Shown piece by piece: positions 1 to 7,475 of a DNA stretch of 30,851 bases (position 1 is its first letter; every line of letters begins with the position of its first letter). Under the pieces are notes generated by a model, which saw nothing but the letters and a program-made list of their open reading frames with translations, had not been told where the DNA came from and ran no database searches. Location of the stretch: assembly GCA_934359755.1 (NCBI GenBank), contig CAKRLV010000025.1:1-30851 (forward strand), read 5' to 3'. Both the position numbers and the translations under genes were made by a program. Source of the DNA: an uncultured Agathobacter sp. GTDB lineage: Bacteria > Bacillota > Clostridia > Lachnospirales > Lachnospiraceae.

Positions 1-2251
1 TATGTAAAACTTCGCTACGGATATGAACAACAACCACGGTGTTTGAGAACCTTGTAAGTTCAGAGGTATGTAAAACAGGTAAAGAAGAGTTAAAACCCAC
101 CGAGAAGTTTGAGAACCTTGTAAGTTCAGAGGTATGTAAAACTACAGTCAATTTTGATTTTTATGAAAACACGTTTGAGAACCTTGTAAGTTCAGAGGTA
201 TGTAAAACAAATTTCAAAAAAATTAGATGGTAAGCTTGTTTGAGAACCTTGTAAGTTCAGAGGTATGTAAAACTACAGTATTGATTGACCACAGCGGACA
301 CATGTTTGAGAACCTTGTAAGTTCAGAGGTATGTAAAACGCAAAAAACCTGAGAAAGACACAGAAGAGTGTTTGAGAACCTTGTAAGTTCAGAGGTATGT
401 AAAACATTATCTACACAAGCTTGCCACTGATACATGTTTGAGAACCTTGTAAGTTCAGAGGTATGTAAAACAAGGCATTATTTTACTAACATCCAAATCA
501 TGTTTGAGAACCTTGTAAGTTCAGAGGTATGTAAAACTAATAATAGTCTTTATTAACAAATGGTTTAGTTTGAGAACCTTGTAAGTTCAGAGGTATGTAA
601 AACAGACTTCATATATTCGTACTCTTTACCAGCGTTTGAGAACCTTGTAAGTTCAGAGGTATGTAAAACGACAAGCCATTTTTGAGAACTTCCACTGTGG
701 TTTGAGAACCTTGTAAGTTCAGAGGTATGTAAAACCCATTGCACACGAACTTCGTCATATTTATCGTTTGAGAACCTTGTAAGTTCAGAGGTATGTAAAA
801 CAAAGGCAAGTGCAAATTGAATTGCCACGGCGTTTGAGAACCTTGTAAGTTCAGAGGTATGTAAAACGGGCAACAAGCTAGATACAGTGGTATCAGAGTT
901 TGAGAACCTTGTAAGTTCAGAGGTATGTAAAACAAAGATTAAAAAAGAATGCGAAGAAAACGAGTTTGAGAACCTTGTAAGTTCAGAGGTATGTAAAACT
1001 CATCTTTCACCTCATATATCTTTCTATTCGTTTGAGAACCTTGTAAGTTCAGAGGTATGTAAAACTGTTCTCCGTTTTAGAAGACTCTCCGGTCGGTTTG
1101 AGAACCTTGTAAGTTCAGAGGTATGTAAAACGGTTTACCGCATAATACTCGGTATGGGATTGTTTGAGAACCTTGTAAGTTCAGAGGTATGTAAAACACC
1201 AGAGGATGGTGAGGCTATATTACAACCGTTTGAGAACCTTGTAAGTTCAGAGGTATGTAAAACAGAGCTTGTAAGCTTACCACGATATGAAAGGTTTGAG
1301 AACCTTGTAAGTTCAGAGGTATGTAAAACAAATTCTCATGCACTTTTCAAGTAACATGTGTTTGAGAACCTTGTAAGTTCAGAGGTATGTAAAACGGGGA
1401 CTCTTCAGGAGCAGGTAGATAGCAAGTTTGAGAACCTTGTAAGTTCAGAGGTATGTAAAACATCAATCCGGATTTGAGAATCAAGGCACTCGTTTGAGAA
1501 CCTTGTAAGTTCAGAGGTATGTAAAACTATACAGGAACTCTTACAGGTTCAAGGACTGTTTGAGAACCTTGTAAGTTCAGAGGTATGTAAAACTGATGTG
1601 CAGTACGACCTTGAATACTTGAAGTTTGAGAACCTTGTAAGTTCAGAGGTATGTAAAACAAGAGCGACCCTAGGAAAATAGGCAAGACTGTTTGAGAACC
1701 TTGTAAGTTCAGAGGTATGTAAAACATTTAGGAATATTTGTATGATATAATTCACGTTTGAGAACCTTGTAAGTTCAGAGGTATGTAAAACATAGACAAG
1801 AACAATGTAATAGTATGCGGAGTTTGAGAACCTTGTAAGTTCAGAGGTATGTAAAACAATTTATAAATGAAAAAGAAGAACAACAATGTTTGAGAACCTT
1901 GTAAGTTCAGAGGTATGTAAAACTTGATTCATATAGAACATCAAAAAAGGATGGTTTGAGAACCTTGTAAGTTCATAGGTATGTAAAACATAGGTTCGTG
2001 ATCCGGCGCGCTTCTTGCGGTTTGAGAACCTTGTAAGTTCATAGGTATGTAAAACTTTAGTTAGTGAGTAGATGATGAAGAGTATGTTTGAGAACCTTGT
2101 AAGTTCAGAGGTATGTAAAACTTGAGGTGTTGTGGATAGAACAAGTGCTCAGTTTGAGAGCCTTGTAAGTTCAGAGGTATGTAAAACTGTCGATAAAGAG
2201 AAAAACTTCTGCGCAGCGTTTGAGAGCCAGTAAGTTCATAGGTATGTAAAC
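1..2251 (+). CRISPR. CRISPR array, 36-bp repeats, trailer side
   Basis: The repeat is 36 bp, begins GTTTGAGAACCTTG and ends GGTATGTAAAAC. Positions 1-10 are the tail of one repeat cut by the window edge. Full repeats start at 41, 107 and 173, then every 66 bp from 238 to 2218, giving 34 full repeats and 34 spacers. Spacers are 30 bp except 209-237, which is 29 bp. Degeneration is confined to the right end: repeats at 1954 and 2020 carry CATAGG for CAGAGG, 2152 has GAGAGCC, and 2218-2251 is only 34 bp with several changes. This puts the trailer on the right and the leader on the left, so the array should be read on the + strand. A 36/30 geometry with GTTT at the start and AAAC at the end fits type II; type VI arrays have similar lengths and cannot be excluded because no cas gene or tracr anti-repeat is in the window. 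No duplicate spacers were noticed. Confidence 0.98.
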
Positions 2252-2324
2252 TGATCAACAGATTGATTTGTTAAATCATTATGAATCAACATTAGAAGAT
2301 TTAAAAATATGTATGATTTCATAC

Positions 2325-2352
2325 AAATCACCTATTACAAAAAGTGATTTTT
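2325..2352 (+). terminator. Possible array trailer terminator
   Basis: AAATCAC (2325-2331) can pair with GTGATTT (2344-2350), followed by two more T. A small palindrome, GTATGA-TT-TCATAC (2311-2324), sits just before it. The stem is short and the T run is weak, so this is only a plausible end for the CRISPR precursor transcript. Confidence 0.35.
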
Positions 2353-2355
2353 GAG

Positions 2356-2384
2356 TTGAATTTTAAGCTAATACGTACTATATT
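2356..2384 (+). promoter_or_regulatory. Promoter for short + strand RNA
   Basis: TTGAAT (2356-2361) and TATATT (2379-2384) are separated by exactly 17 bp. Transcription would start near 2391 and run directly into the hairpins at 2398-2481. No open reading frame follows on this strand, which suggests that the product is a small RNA. Confidence 0.6.
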
Positions 2385-2390
2385 AATTAT

Positions 2391-2485
2391 ACAAAAAGGG
2401 TGCCACTGATAGACGGCTGACCCATTAAATCAATTAACTAAAAATAGTCGCACAACTTGCTAGGTCGTGGCGGCTATTTTTGTGT
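2391..2485 (+). ncRNA. Candidate antisense (antitoxin-like) small RNA
   Basis: A transcript of about 95 nt is predicted from the promoter at 2356-2384 to the terminator at 2440-2481. It would contain two hairpins: GGGT..GCC/GGC..ACCC (2398-2423) and the terminator stem. It runs opposite to the 47-aa peptide gene at 2474-2617 and overlaps the 3' end of that gene's mRNA, with the terminator shared. This is the layout of Firmicutes type I toxin-antitoxin loci such as txpA/ratA, where the antitoxin RNA pairs with the toxin mRNA tail. Ends are inferred from the promoter and terminator only. Confidence 0.45.
2440..2481. terminator. Bidirectional terminator in convergent pair
   Basis: AAAAATAG (2440-2447) pairs with CTATTTTT (2474-2481), with further TCGC/GCGG pairing inside. 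An A run on one side and a T run on the other make it usable from both strands. The stop codon of the minus-strand peptide (TAG, 2476-2474) lies inside the stem. Confidence 0.7.
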
Positions 2486-2617
2486 CTTATTATTATTCTT
2501 ACCAAAGGAATACCCTAATCCAAAGCAGGTTAAGCCGAAGCTTACCACTGCGATACCAGCTTTGAAAGGTAAATCTATTTTATAGCCCGCCAATTTGGAA
2601 TGTTCATATTTTTTCAT
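2474..2617 (-). CDS. 47-aa single-span membrane peptide (possible type I toxin)
   Basis: This minus-strand frame encodes a basic, polar N-terminus (MKKYEHSKLAGYKIDL), one hydrophobic segment of about 20 residues (around AGIAVVSFGLTCFGLGYSF, residues 20-39) and a lysine/asparagine-rich end (GKNNNKTQK). The ATG is at 2617; no strong Shine-Dalgarno is visible, only a weak AAGAA. The stop codon is built into the bidirectional terminator. Size, single span, charged tail and the opposing small RNA resemble type I toxins (TxpA, BsrG and holin-like peptides), although I do not recognise the exact family by sequence. It could instead be a harmless small membrane protein. The location directly beyond the CRISPR trailer is notable. 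Confidence 0.55.
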   Translation of the reverse strand: MKKYEHSKLAGYKIDLPFKAGIAVVSFGLTCFGLGYSFGKNNNKTQK

Positions 2618-2720
2618 ATTTCTTATAAATTTAGGAAAGTTATCCACATTGGATAATTACACCGATTCCTCTACGAAAAAATGTGCATAAATGATACAAA
2701 TCAGAAATCCACAAATCTAA

Positions 2721-2749
2721 TTGCAACTTTTAATAGCATATTGTATCAT
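2721..2749 (+). promoter_or_regulatory. Promoter of the AGCS symporter gene
   Basis: TTGCAA (2721-2726) and TATCAT (2744-2749) are 17 bp apart, about 60 bp before the symporter start codon at 2812. Confidence 0.6.
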
Positions 2750-2811
2750 AGTAATACTGACTTGATTTTACTGCGCTGAAGCATAGAGTACAAAAGGGGA
2801 CGTTATTTACT

Positions 2812-4215
2812 ATGATAGTATCACTTATTGAGAGAGTATATTCATTTCTTTGGGGAGATTTAATCACGATTCCCCTGCCGTCAGGCGGGAGTCTTGGAAT
2901 CTCCCTGCTTATAATTCTGTTGATTCCAACTGGTATATATTTCACGATACGTACGAGGTTTTTGCCAATCAGACTATTTCCCGATATGGTAAAAGCTTTG
3001 AATATAAAAAAACAAAATAAAGATAGTCTTTCTACTTTCCAGACACTTATAGTCTCAACTGCGACTAGAGTTGGAATGGGAAATCTGGTAGGGGTAGTGG
3101 CAGCAATATCAGTTGGTGGTGCAGGTGCAGTTTTCTGGATGTGGGTAACTGCAATTATTGGTTCATCAACTGCGTTTGTTGAGGCTACATTGGCACAGCT
3201 TCACAAGGAGAGAGATCCATTATATGGTGGATACAGGGGAGGTCCGGCATACTACATACATCATTATTTCGAGGAGAAGCTTGGAAAAAAGAAAAAACAT
3301 GTGCTTATTGCGGTACTTTTTGCTATATCGGGACTTATCTGCTGGTGCGGAATCAGTCAGGTTATAAGTAATTCCGTGACATCTTCGTTTGAGAATGCAT
3401 TCGGTATTCCTCCGCTTTATACTACGATTGCTCTTGTTGCAATTGCGGCTATTATAGTGTTAAGAAAAAATGCTACAGTGAAGGTGCTTGATGTGATAGT
3501 TCCAATTATGGCTGTCTGTTATTTTATCATTACTATATTTATAATTCTTAAAAATATAACAATTATGCCGTCGGTATTTACACGTATTTTTGAGGAAGCG
3601 TTTGGAATCAGACAGGTAGCAGCAGGTGGTTTTGGAGCGGTCATTATGAATGGTGTCAAAAGAGGGCTGTTCTCAAATGAAGCAGGTTCTGGTTCAGCAC
3701 CATGTGCAGCGGCAGCAGCAGAATGCGATATGCCTGTAAGAGCAGGACTTACACAGGCTCTTGGTGTATTCATAGACACAATAGTGATATGCAGTTGTAC
3801 AGCGATGATTATGCTGACAGTACCACAGAGCGTTGTAGCTGGAAAAGAAGGCATGGATTTGCTACAGTCAGCGATGGGATATCATCTTGGTGAATTTGGA
3901 ATTATTTTTATAGCAGTTACACTATTTTTGTTCAGTTTTTCAACATTTCTTGGTATATTATTTTATGCAAGAAGCAATGTTGCTTATTTGTTTGGTGACA
4001 AATGGATATGGCAGACTCTTTACAAAATACTTGCGCTTATTATGCTTTTTATCGGTGGTATAGCCGCATATACGTTTGTCTGGGATTTGGGAGATGTAGG
4101 AATTGGTCTTATGACAATCTTCAATATTGGAATACTGTATCTGATTGGCGGACAGGCAATTAAGGCCTTGAGAGAATTTGAGGAGAGCAAACGTTCAAAT
4201 AATAGGAGTGAATAA
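2812..4215 (+). CDS. Sodium:alanine/glycine symporter (AGCS family)
   Basis: A 467-aa polytopic inner-membrane protein of normal length for the AGCS (amino acid carrier, DagA/AlsT) family, which imports alanine or glycine with Na+. Visible family features are the N-terminal extracellular loop with LWGDLITIPLP, the STATRVGMGNLVGVVAAI stretch around residues 85-102, GGYRGGPAYYI near residue 143, and RGLFSNEAGSGSAPCAAAAA near residue 284, which is typical of the substrate and Na+ site region. About ten or eleven hydrophobic spans are present. The gene has its own promoter (2721-2749); AAAAGGGGAC lies ahead of the ATG. It is followed immediately by the remains of a different sodium symporter, so this one may be the surviving Na+-coupled transporter of the locus. 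Substrate specificity cannot be read from the sequence. Confidence 0.93.
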   Translation: MIVSLIERVYSFLWGDLITIPLPSGGSLGISLLIILLIPTGIYFTIRTRFLPIRLFPDMVKALNIKKQNKDSLSTFQTLIVSTATRVGMGNLVGVVAAISVGGAGAVFWMWVTAIIGSSTAFVEATLAQLHKERDPLYGGYRGGPAYYIHHYFEEKLGKKKKHVLIAVLFAISGLICWCGISQVISNSVTSSFENAFGIPPLYTTIALVAIAAIIVLRKNATVKVLDVIVPIMAVCYFIITIFIILKNITIMPSVFTRIFEEAFGIRQVAAGGFGAVIMNGVKRGLFSNEAGSGSAPCAAAAAECDMPVRAGLTQALGVFIDTIVICSCTAMIMLTVPQSVVAGKEGMDLLQSAMGYHLGEFGIIFIAVTLFLFSFSTFLGILFYARSNVAYLFGDKWIWQTLYKILALIMLFIGGIAAYTFVWDLGDVGIGLMTIFNIGILYLIGGQAIKALREFEESKRSNNRSE

Positions 4216-4225
4216 ATGAAACGAT

Positions 4226-4630
4226 CTTGTACCTAATATGGATACAGTTGCAGATGTTGGACTTAAGAATGTCATGACAGCAGCGATGAACCCCTCATAT
4301 TTATAACGCTTCCGAATGTGTTTGTGAATATGGCTGGTGGAAGAATATGGGGATGTCTGTTTTTCATGTTTATGACATTTGCAAGTTTCTCAACAGTTAT
4401 CGCTGTCTTTGAAAATATTATGTCATTTTATAGTAAGTAATCTTTTGCTGCCTATCGGTTCTTTGATATATCTTCTTTTCTGCGTGACAAAGTGGGGATG
4501 GGGATTTGACAAGTATATCGATGAGGCCAATACTGGAAAAGGACTTAAAATTTCAAGAAGATTAAAGCCGTATTTCCAATTTATACTGCCACTTCTTATC
4601 GTGTTTATATTAGTGCAGGGTTTGGTGTGA
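4226..4630 (+). pseudogene. Remnant of a neurotransmitter:sodium symporter (NSS/SNF) gene
   Basis: Three pieces in shifting frames translate to NSS-family C-terminal sequence. The first gives LVPNMDTVADVGLKNVMTAA and ends at a stop near 4305. The second gives LIFITLPNVFVNMAGGRIWG then FMTFASFSTVIAVFENIM and stops near 4440. The third gives NLLLPIGSLIYLLFCVTKWG and a final hydrophobic span ending at 4630. ITLPNVF..MPGGRI-like and LFF..FAA-like stretches are hallmarks of bacterial SNF transporters. The N-terminal two thirds are absent, and about 60 residues are missing between the second and third pieces. Deletion plus frameshifts make this a dead gene. Its head may have been lost when the AGCS gene or a neighbour recombined here; that step is inference. 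Confidence 0.8.
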
Positions 4631-4667
4631 TTGTTTGGATATGCAATTAAGAAAGGAATTTGTAATC

Positions 4668-5381
4668 ATGGTATGGATTAGTTTTGGATTTTATATAATA
4701 GTGATTGGATTAATAGTGTGGTTTCTCAAAGGAAAAAAGAAGAAAGACACACAAACTTTCGAGCAGACAGGGGACTTACCATCATTTAAGGATGTTGAGA
4801 ATTGTCTGTTGCAACAGACTACCTCATATGACAGAGGAACTCCGTTTCTGTTCGGTTCAAATGATAAGAATGAGTTATTTTTGATTTATTTTTATCCAAA
4901 TACATTTTTCATTGTAAAAGTAGTATGTCAGAATAATAAATTTAATGTGGTATATGATTACAGAGCAAAGCATGAGCTGATGGAGAACTTTGACTATCAT
5001 AAGAAAAAGAATCAGATTAATGCCACACTTGAATTTTCAAATGCGTCTGTAGATTTTTCGGTAGATGCCAATGTAAGTTATGCTGGAAGTGGATGCCGTT
5101 TTACATGTGACCAGTCGGCAGGGTTGGAGAAATTTGCATCATATCTTGATACATATAAACACAATATACGTGAGGGTGCTAAGATAACTAATAGAAAAGA
5201 TGCTGGATATTTTGAACTTAAGAAGGTTATGAAAGATGTTCCAGAAAATGATAAGATTCGTATTAAGCAGCTTTTGGAAATGGGACATGAAATTGATGCC
5301 ATAAAAATGATTCAGAAGTGTAGCGGGCTTGGACTTTCGGAATGCAAAAAAATAGCAGATAATTCCGAAAAGTATTTGTAA
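4668..5381 (+). CDS. Membrane-anchored protein with L7/L12-like C-terminal domain
   Basis: 237 aa from the ATG at 4668, preferred over an ATG 33 bp upstream because AAAGGA lies about 10 bp before it. An N-terminal hydrophobic anchor (residues 3-23) is followed by a basic KGKKKK stop-transfer stretch. A central domain of about 130 residues is beta-rich and not recognised. The last 40 residues (KIRIKQLLEMGHEIDAIKMI, then LGLSECKKIAD) look like the alpha/beta C-terminal fold of ribosomal protein L7/L12, a module that recurs in uncharacterised Firmicutes membrane proteins. It lies 13 bp ahead of the histidine kinase and is probably co-transcribed with it, so a role in sensing or in the cell envelope is possible but unproven. 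Confidence 0.75.
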   Translation: MVWISFGFYIIVIGLIVWFLKGKKKKDTQTFEQTGDLPSFKDVENCLLQQTTSYDRGTPFLFGSNDKNELFLIYFYPNTFFIVKVVCQNNKFNVVYDYRAKHELMENFDYHKKKNQINATLEFSNASVDFSVDANVSYAGSGCRFTCDQSAGLEKFASYLDTYKHNIREGAKITNRKDAGYFELKKVMKDVPENDKIRIKQLLEMGHEIDAIKMIQKCSGLGLSECKKIADNSEKYL

Positions 5382-5394
5382 TGAGGAATGCTAA

Positions 5395-6552
5395 ATGGTT
5401 GAATTGTTACTGGATAATATACTGATAATATTTCTTGCAATTATAGCTGTAATACTAGGGGAGTTTCCGGTATTAACAATCATGCTTGCATCGGTTTTGA
5501 TGATATATGTTACATACAGTTCGTTTTGTGATGAGCAATCAAAATTGATGAAGATAGCAGGTGGGATTATAATGCTGATATTCGCAATGCTGACCGGAAA
5601 CAGTATTGGATTTTTGATTTTCTTTTTGCAGAAAGATATTAAGGCTTATTATAGAATCCTGATAGGAATGGTATTGTCTGTTATATGCTTTTTACTGATT
5701 CATCCCAAAGAATCTGCTGCAATATGTATGTTGCAGACAATACTATTAGTTACTTTTTATATGATTCTGGTATTCATTCAAAAGGCGCATGATACAGTCA
5801 TCAGACACAAGATTGATGAAAAAAACAGAGTGATTCAATCCAATATCAGTGAGCTGCATGAGAAGAGGCTGAATGAACAGCTTGTTATGCAAAAACTTGT
5901 GGATGAGAAAAATGCCAGATTGCTTGAGCGTGAGAATATCAGCAGAAATATTCATAATAGCGTAGGACATTCTATTACTGCGGCAATTATGACGTTGGAT
6001 GCGGCTGATATGCTTTATGATGTAAGACCAGAAGATGCCAGAAAGAAGATGAATGATGCTAATGAAAGAATCAAGGGAAGTCTTGAATCTATCAGACGGG
6101 CTGTGCGTGTTCTTGATGACGAGAACAAGAAGCTACTTGCGAAGGATTTGAAAGAGGAATTAAATGATATAGCCGTAGAATTTGTTATGGATACAAAGAT
6201 GGAAGTCTATAGCGACTATTCACAGATAGAAGATAGAATAGAACTTCCGAATGAGATTGTTGTTTTTCTTACAGGAGTATTCCAGGAGTGCCTTACCAAT
6301 GGGGTAAAACATGGAAATGCAGATGAATTTGTTGTATTTTTGATAGGTGACAGTGCGCATATCCGCATTGAGATATCTGACAATGGAAGGAGTAATTTCA
6401 GGCCAGATGACCGCCAGAAGATTGAGAATGGATTTGGGTTAAAGAAGATAGAAACATATGTCATGCGTTCGGGTGGAAAAATCCGATTTAGTAATGATAA
6501 TGGTTTTAAGACAATGATAGAGTTGCCTATTTTGGAGGATAAGAATGAATAA
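5395..6552 (+). CDS. Sensor histidine kinase, NarL/DesK-type (HisKA_3)
   Basis: 385 aa. About five hydrophobic segments fill residues 1-130, with almost no extracellular domain, so this is an intramembrane-sensing kinase. A coiled-coil linker (residues 138-180) leads to the HisKA_3 dimerisation domain with phospho-acceptor His187 in NIHNSVGHSIT. The HATPase_c domain has its N box at ECLTNGVKHG (Asn302), followed by DNGRSNF and NGFGLKKIETYV. GAGGAATG precedes the start at 5395. The response regulator overlaps its end by 8 bp, so translation is probably coupled. The ABC transporter downstream is a natural target, as in antimicrobial-peptide or envelope-stress systems; the signal is unknown. Confidence 0.92.
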   Translation: MVELLLDNILIIFLAIIAVILGEFPVLTIMLASVLMIYVTYSSFCDEQSKLMKIAGGIIMLIFAMLTGNSIGFLIFFLQKDIKAYYRILIGMVLSVICFLLIHPKESAAICMLQTILLVTFYMILVFIQKAHDTVIRHKIDEKNRVIQSNISELHEKRLNEQLVMQKLVDEKNARLLERENISRNIHNSVGHSITAAIMTLDAADMLYDVRPEDARKKMNDANERIKGSLESIRRAVRVLDDENKKLLAKDLKEELNDIAVEFVMDTKMEVYSDYSQIEDRIELPNEIVVFLTGVFQECLTNGVKHGNADEFVVFLIGDSAHIRIEISDNGRSNFRPDDRQKIENGFGLKKIETYVMRSGGKIRFSNDNGFKTMIELPILEDKNE

Positions 6553-7231
6553 ATACAAGGTGCTTTTAGTAGATGATGAGATGCTTTTGCTGGAAAGTCT
6601 TGAGATAATTCTTGAACTTAATAATTTTGAAATCATTGGAAAAGCAAATGATGGAAATTCAGCGCTTAAGATATTAGAAGATAGTCTGGCAGAATGCGAT
6701 ATAGCACTTGTAGACCTTAATATGAAGGGAATGGGCGGAATTGAACTTATAAAGATTATGAAAGACAAGTATCCTGATATCAAGGTTCTGGTACTTACCA
6801 CTTTCTATGATGACAAGTATATAACAGAGGCTATTGCAAACGGGGCGGATGGATATTTACTTAAAGATAGTGGCAGGGATGCAATAATAGGTGCCATAAA
6901 TCAGATTATAAGTGGAATAACAGTGCTTGACCAGAAGGTCATGACAAGGCTTTCTGGTCTTATGGCTGCAAATGCTCAAAACAGCAACAGGCAGGAGAGC
7001 GTTTGGCAGGACGGTGAGGGCTTAAATAAAAATAATTTGGAATTATCAAAAGAACTGACAGAGCGGGAAAAGGAGATATGCTCTCTTATGGTGAAAGGAC
7101 TTGCGAATAAGCAGATAGCAGACAGATTATATATTTCCGAGGGAACTGTTAAGAATTATATTTCGAATATATATGATAAGACTGGAATTCACGACAGAGT
7201 TAAGCTCATAGTAGAATTGAGAAAAGAATAG
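6545..7231 (+). CDS. Response regulator, NarL/FixJ (LuxR-type HTH)
   Basis: 228 aa. The receiver domain occupies residues 4-120, with the acidic pair Asp10/Asp11, phospho-acceptor Asp57 (ALVDLNM), switch Thr in LTTF and Lys in YLLKDS. A linker of about 45 residues leads to a GerE/LuxR HTH at residues 168-222 (LTEREKEICSLMVKGLANKQ, then ISEGTVKNYISNIYDKTGI). It is the cognate partner of the overlapping kinase. The double palindrome at 7365-7399, just before the ABC transporter genes, is a candidate binding site for this dimeric regulator, but nothing in the sequence proves it. Confidence 0.93.
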   Translation: MNKYKVLLVDDEMLLLESLEIILELNNFEIIGKANDGNSALKILEDSLAECDIALVDLNMKGMGGIELIKIMKDKYPDIKVLVLTTFYDDKYITEAIANGADGYLLKDSGRDAIIGAINQIISGITVLDQKVMTRLSGLMAANAQNSNRQESVWQDGEGLNKNNLELSKELTEREKEICSLMVKGLANKQIADRLYISEGTVKNYISNIYDKTGIHDRVKLIVELRKE

Positions 7232-7256
7232 AAGATAATAGAACAAAACAGAAAAT

Positions 7257-7347
7257 AGAAGAAGATAGCAGAAGAAGATAACAGAAGAAGATAACAGAAG
7301 AAGATAACAGAAGAAGATAACAGAAGAAGATAACAGAAGAAGATAAT
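7257..7347 (+). repeat. 13-bp minisatellite, seven units
   Basis: Seven head-to-tail copies of AGAAGAAGATAAC begin at 7257 and recur every 13 bp. The first copy reads ..GATAGC and the last ..GATAAT. It starts about 25 bp after the response-regulator stop codon, and no gene reads through it on the + strand. It is purely A/G-rich on this strand apart from one T and one C per unit. Because 13 is not a multiple of 3, it does not look coding. Confidence 0.95.
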
Positions 7348-7364
7348 AGAGGATAGTGATAAGC

Positions 7365-7406
7365 TGACCATGGTCATACTAAGAATATGACCGTGGTCAC
7401 TTTTTT
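7365..7406 (+). terminator. Double palindrome with T run: terminator and/or operator
   Basis: TGACCATGGTCATA (7365-7378) pairs with TATGACCGTGGTCA (7386-7399), with one G-T wobble, a 7-nt loop and six T at 7401-7406. That makes a strong intrinsic terminator for the two-component operon. Each arm is also a palindrome in its own right (TGACCATGGTCA, and TGACCGTGGTCA with one mismatch), with centres 23 bp apart. This is what a pair of dimer-binding sites would look like. Possible -10 elements TATATT (7416-7421) and TATGAT (7424-7429) lie just downstream, so a bound regulator would sit at the -35 region of the ABC operon. Confidence 0.75.
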
Positions 7407-7475
7407 AAATTTAAGTATATTGGTATGATGATCGTGAAGAACAGAGGGAAGAACGTTCATAACATGGAGGAAAAT

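Noticed and set aside
670..1491. Two spacers containing TTTGAGAA, the start of the repeat (681-690 and 1473-1480)
   Set aside because: An 8-9 base match in an AT-rich spacer is easily chance; spacing of the true repeats is undisturbed, so no nested repeat or recombination is indicated.
39..2258. Open frames on both strands inside the CRISPR array encoding repeated peptides
   Set aside because: They are translations of the 36-bp repeat and spacers with no start signals; the array explains them fully.
7189..7377. Minus-strand 62-codon frame rich in Ser/Leu/Phe across the 13-bp repeats
   Set aside because: Its composition is only the translation of the minisatellite and its period is not a multiple of three; no ribosome site.
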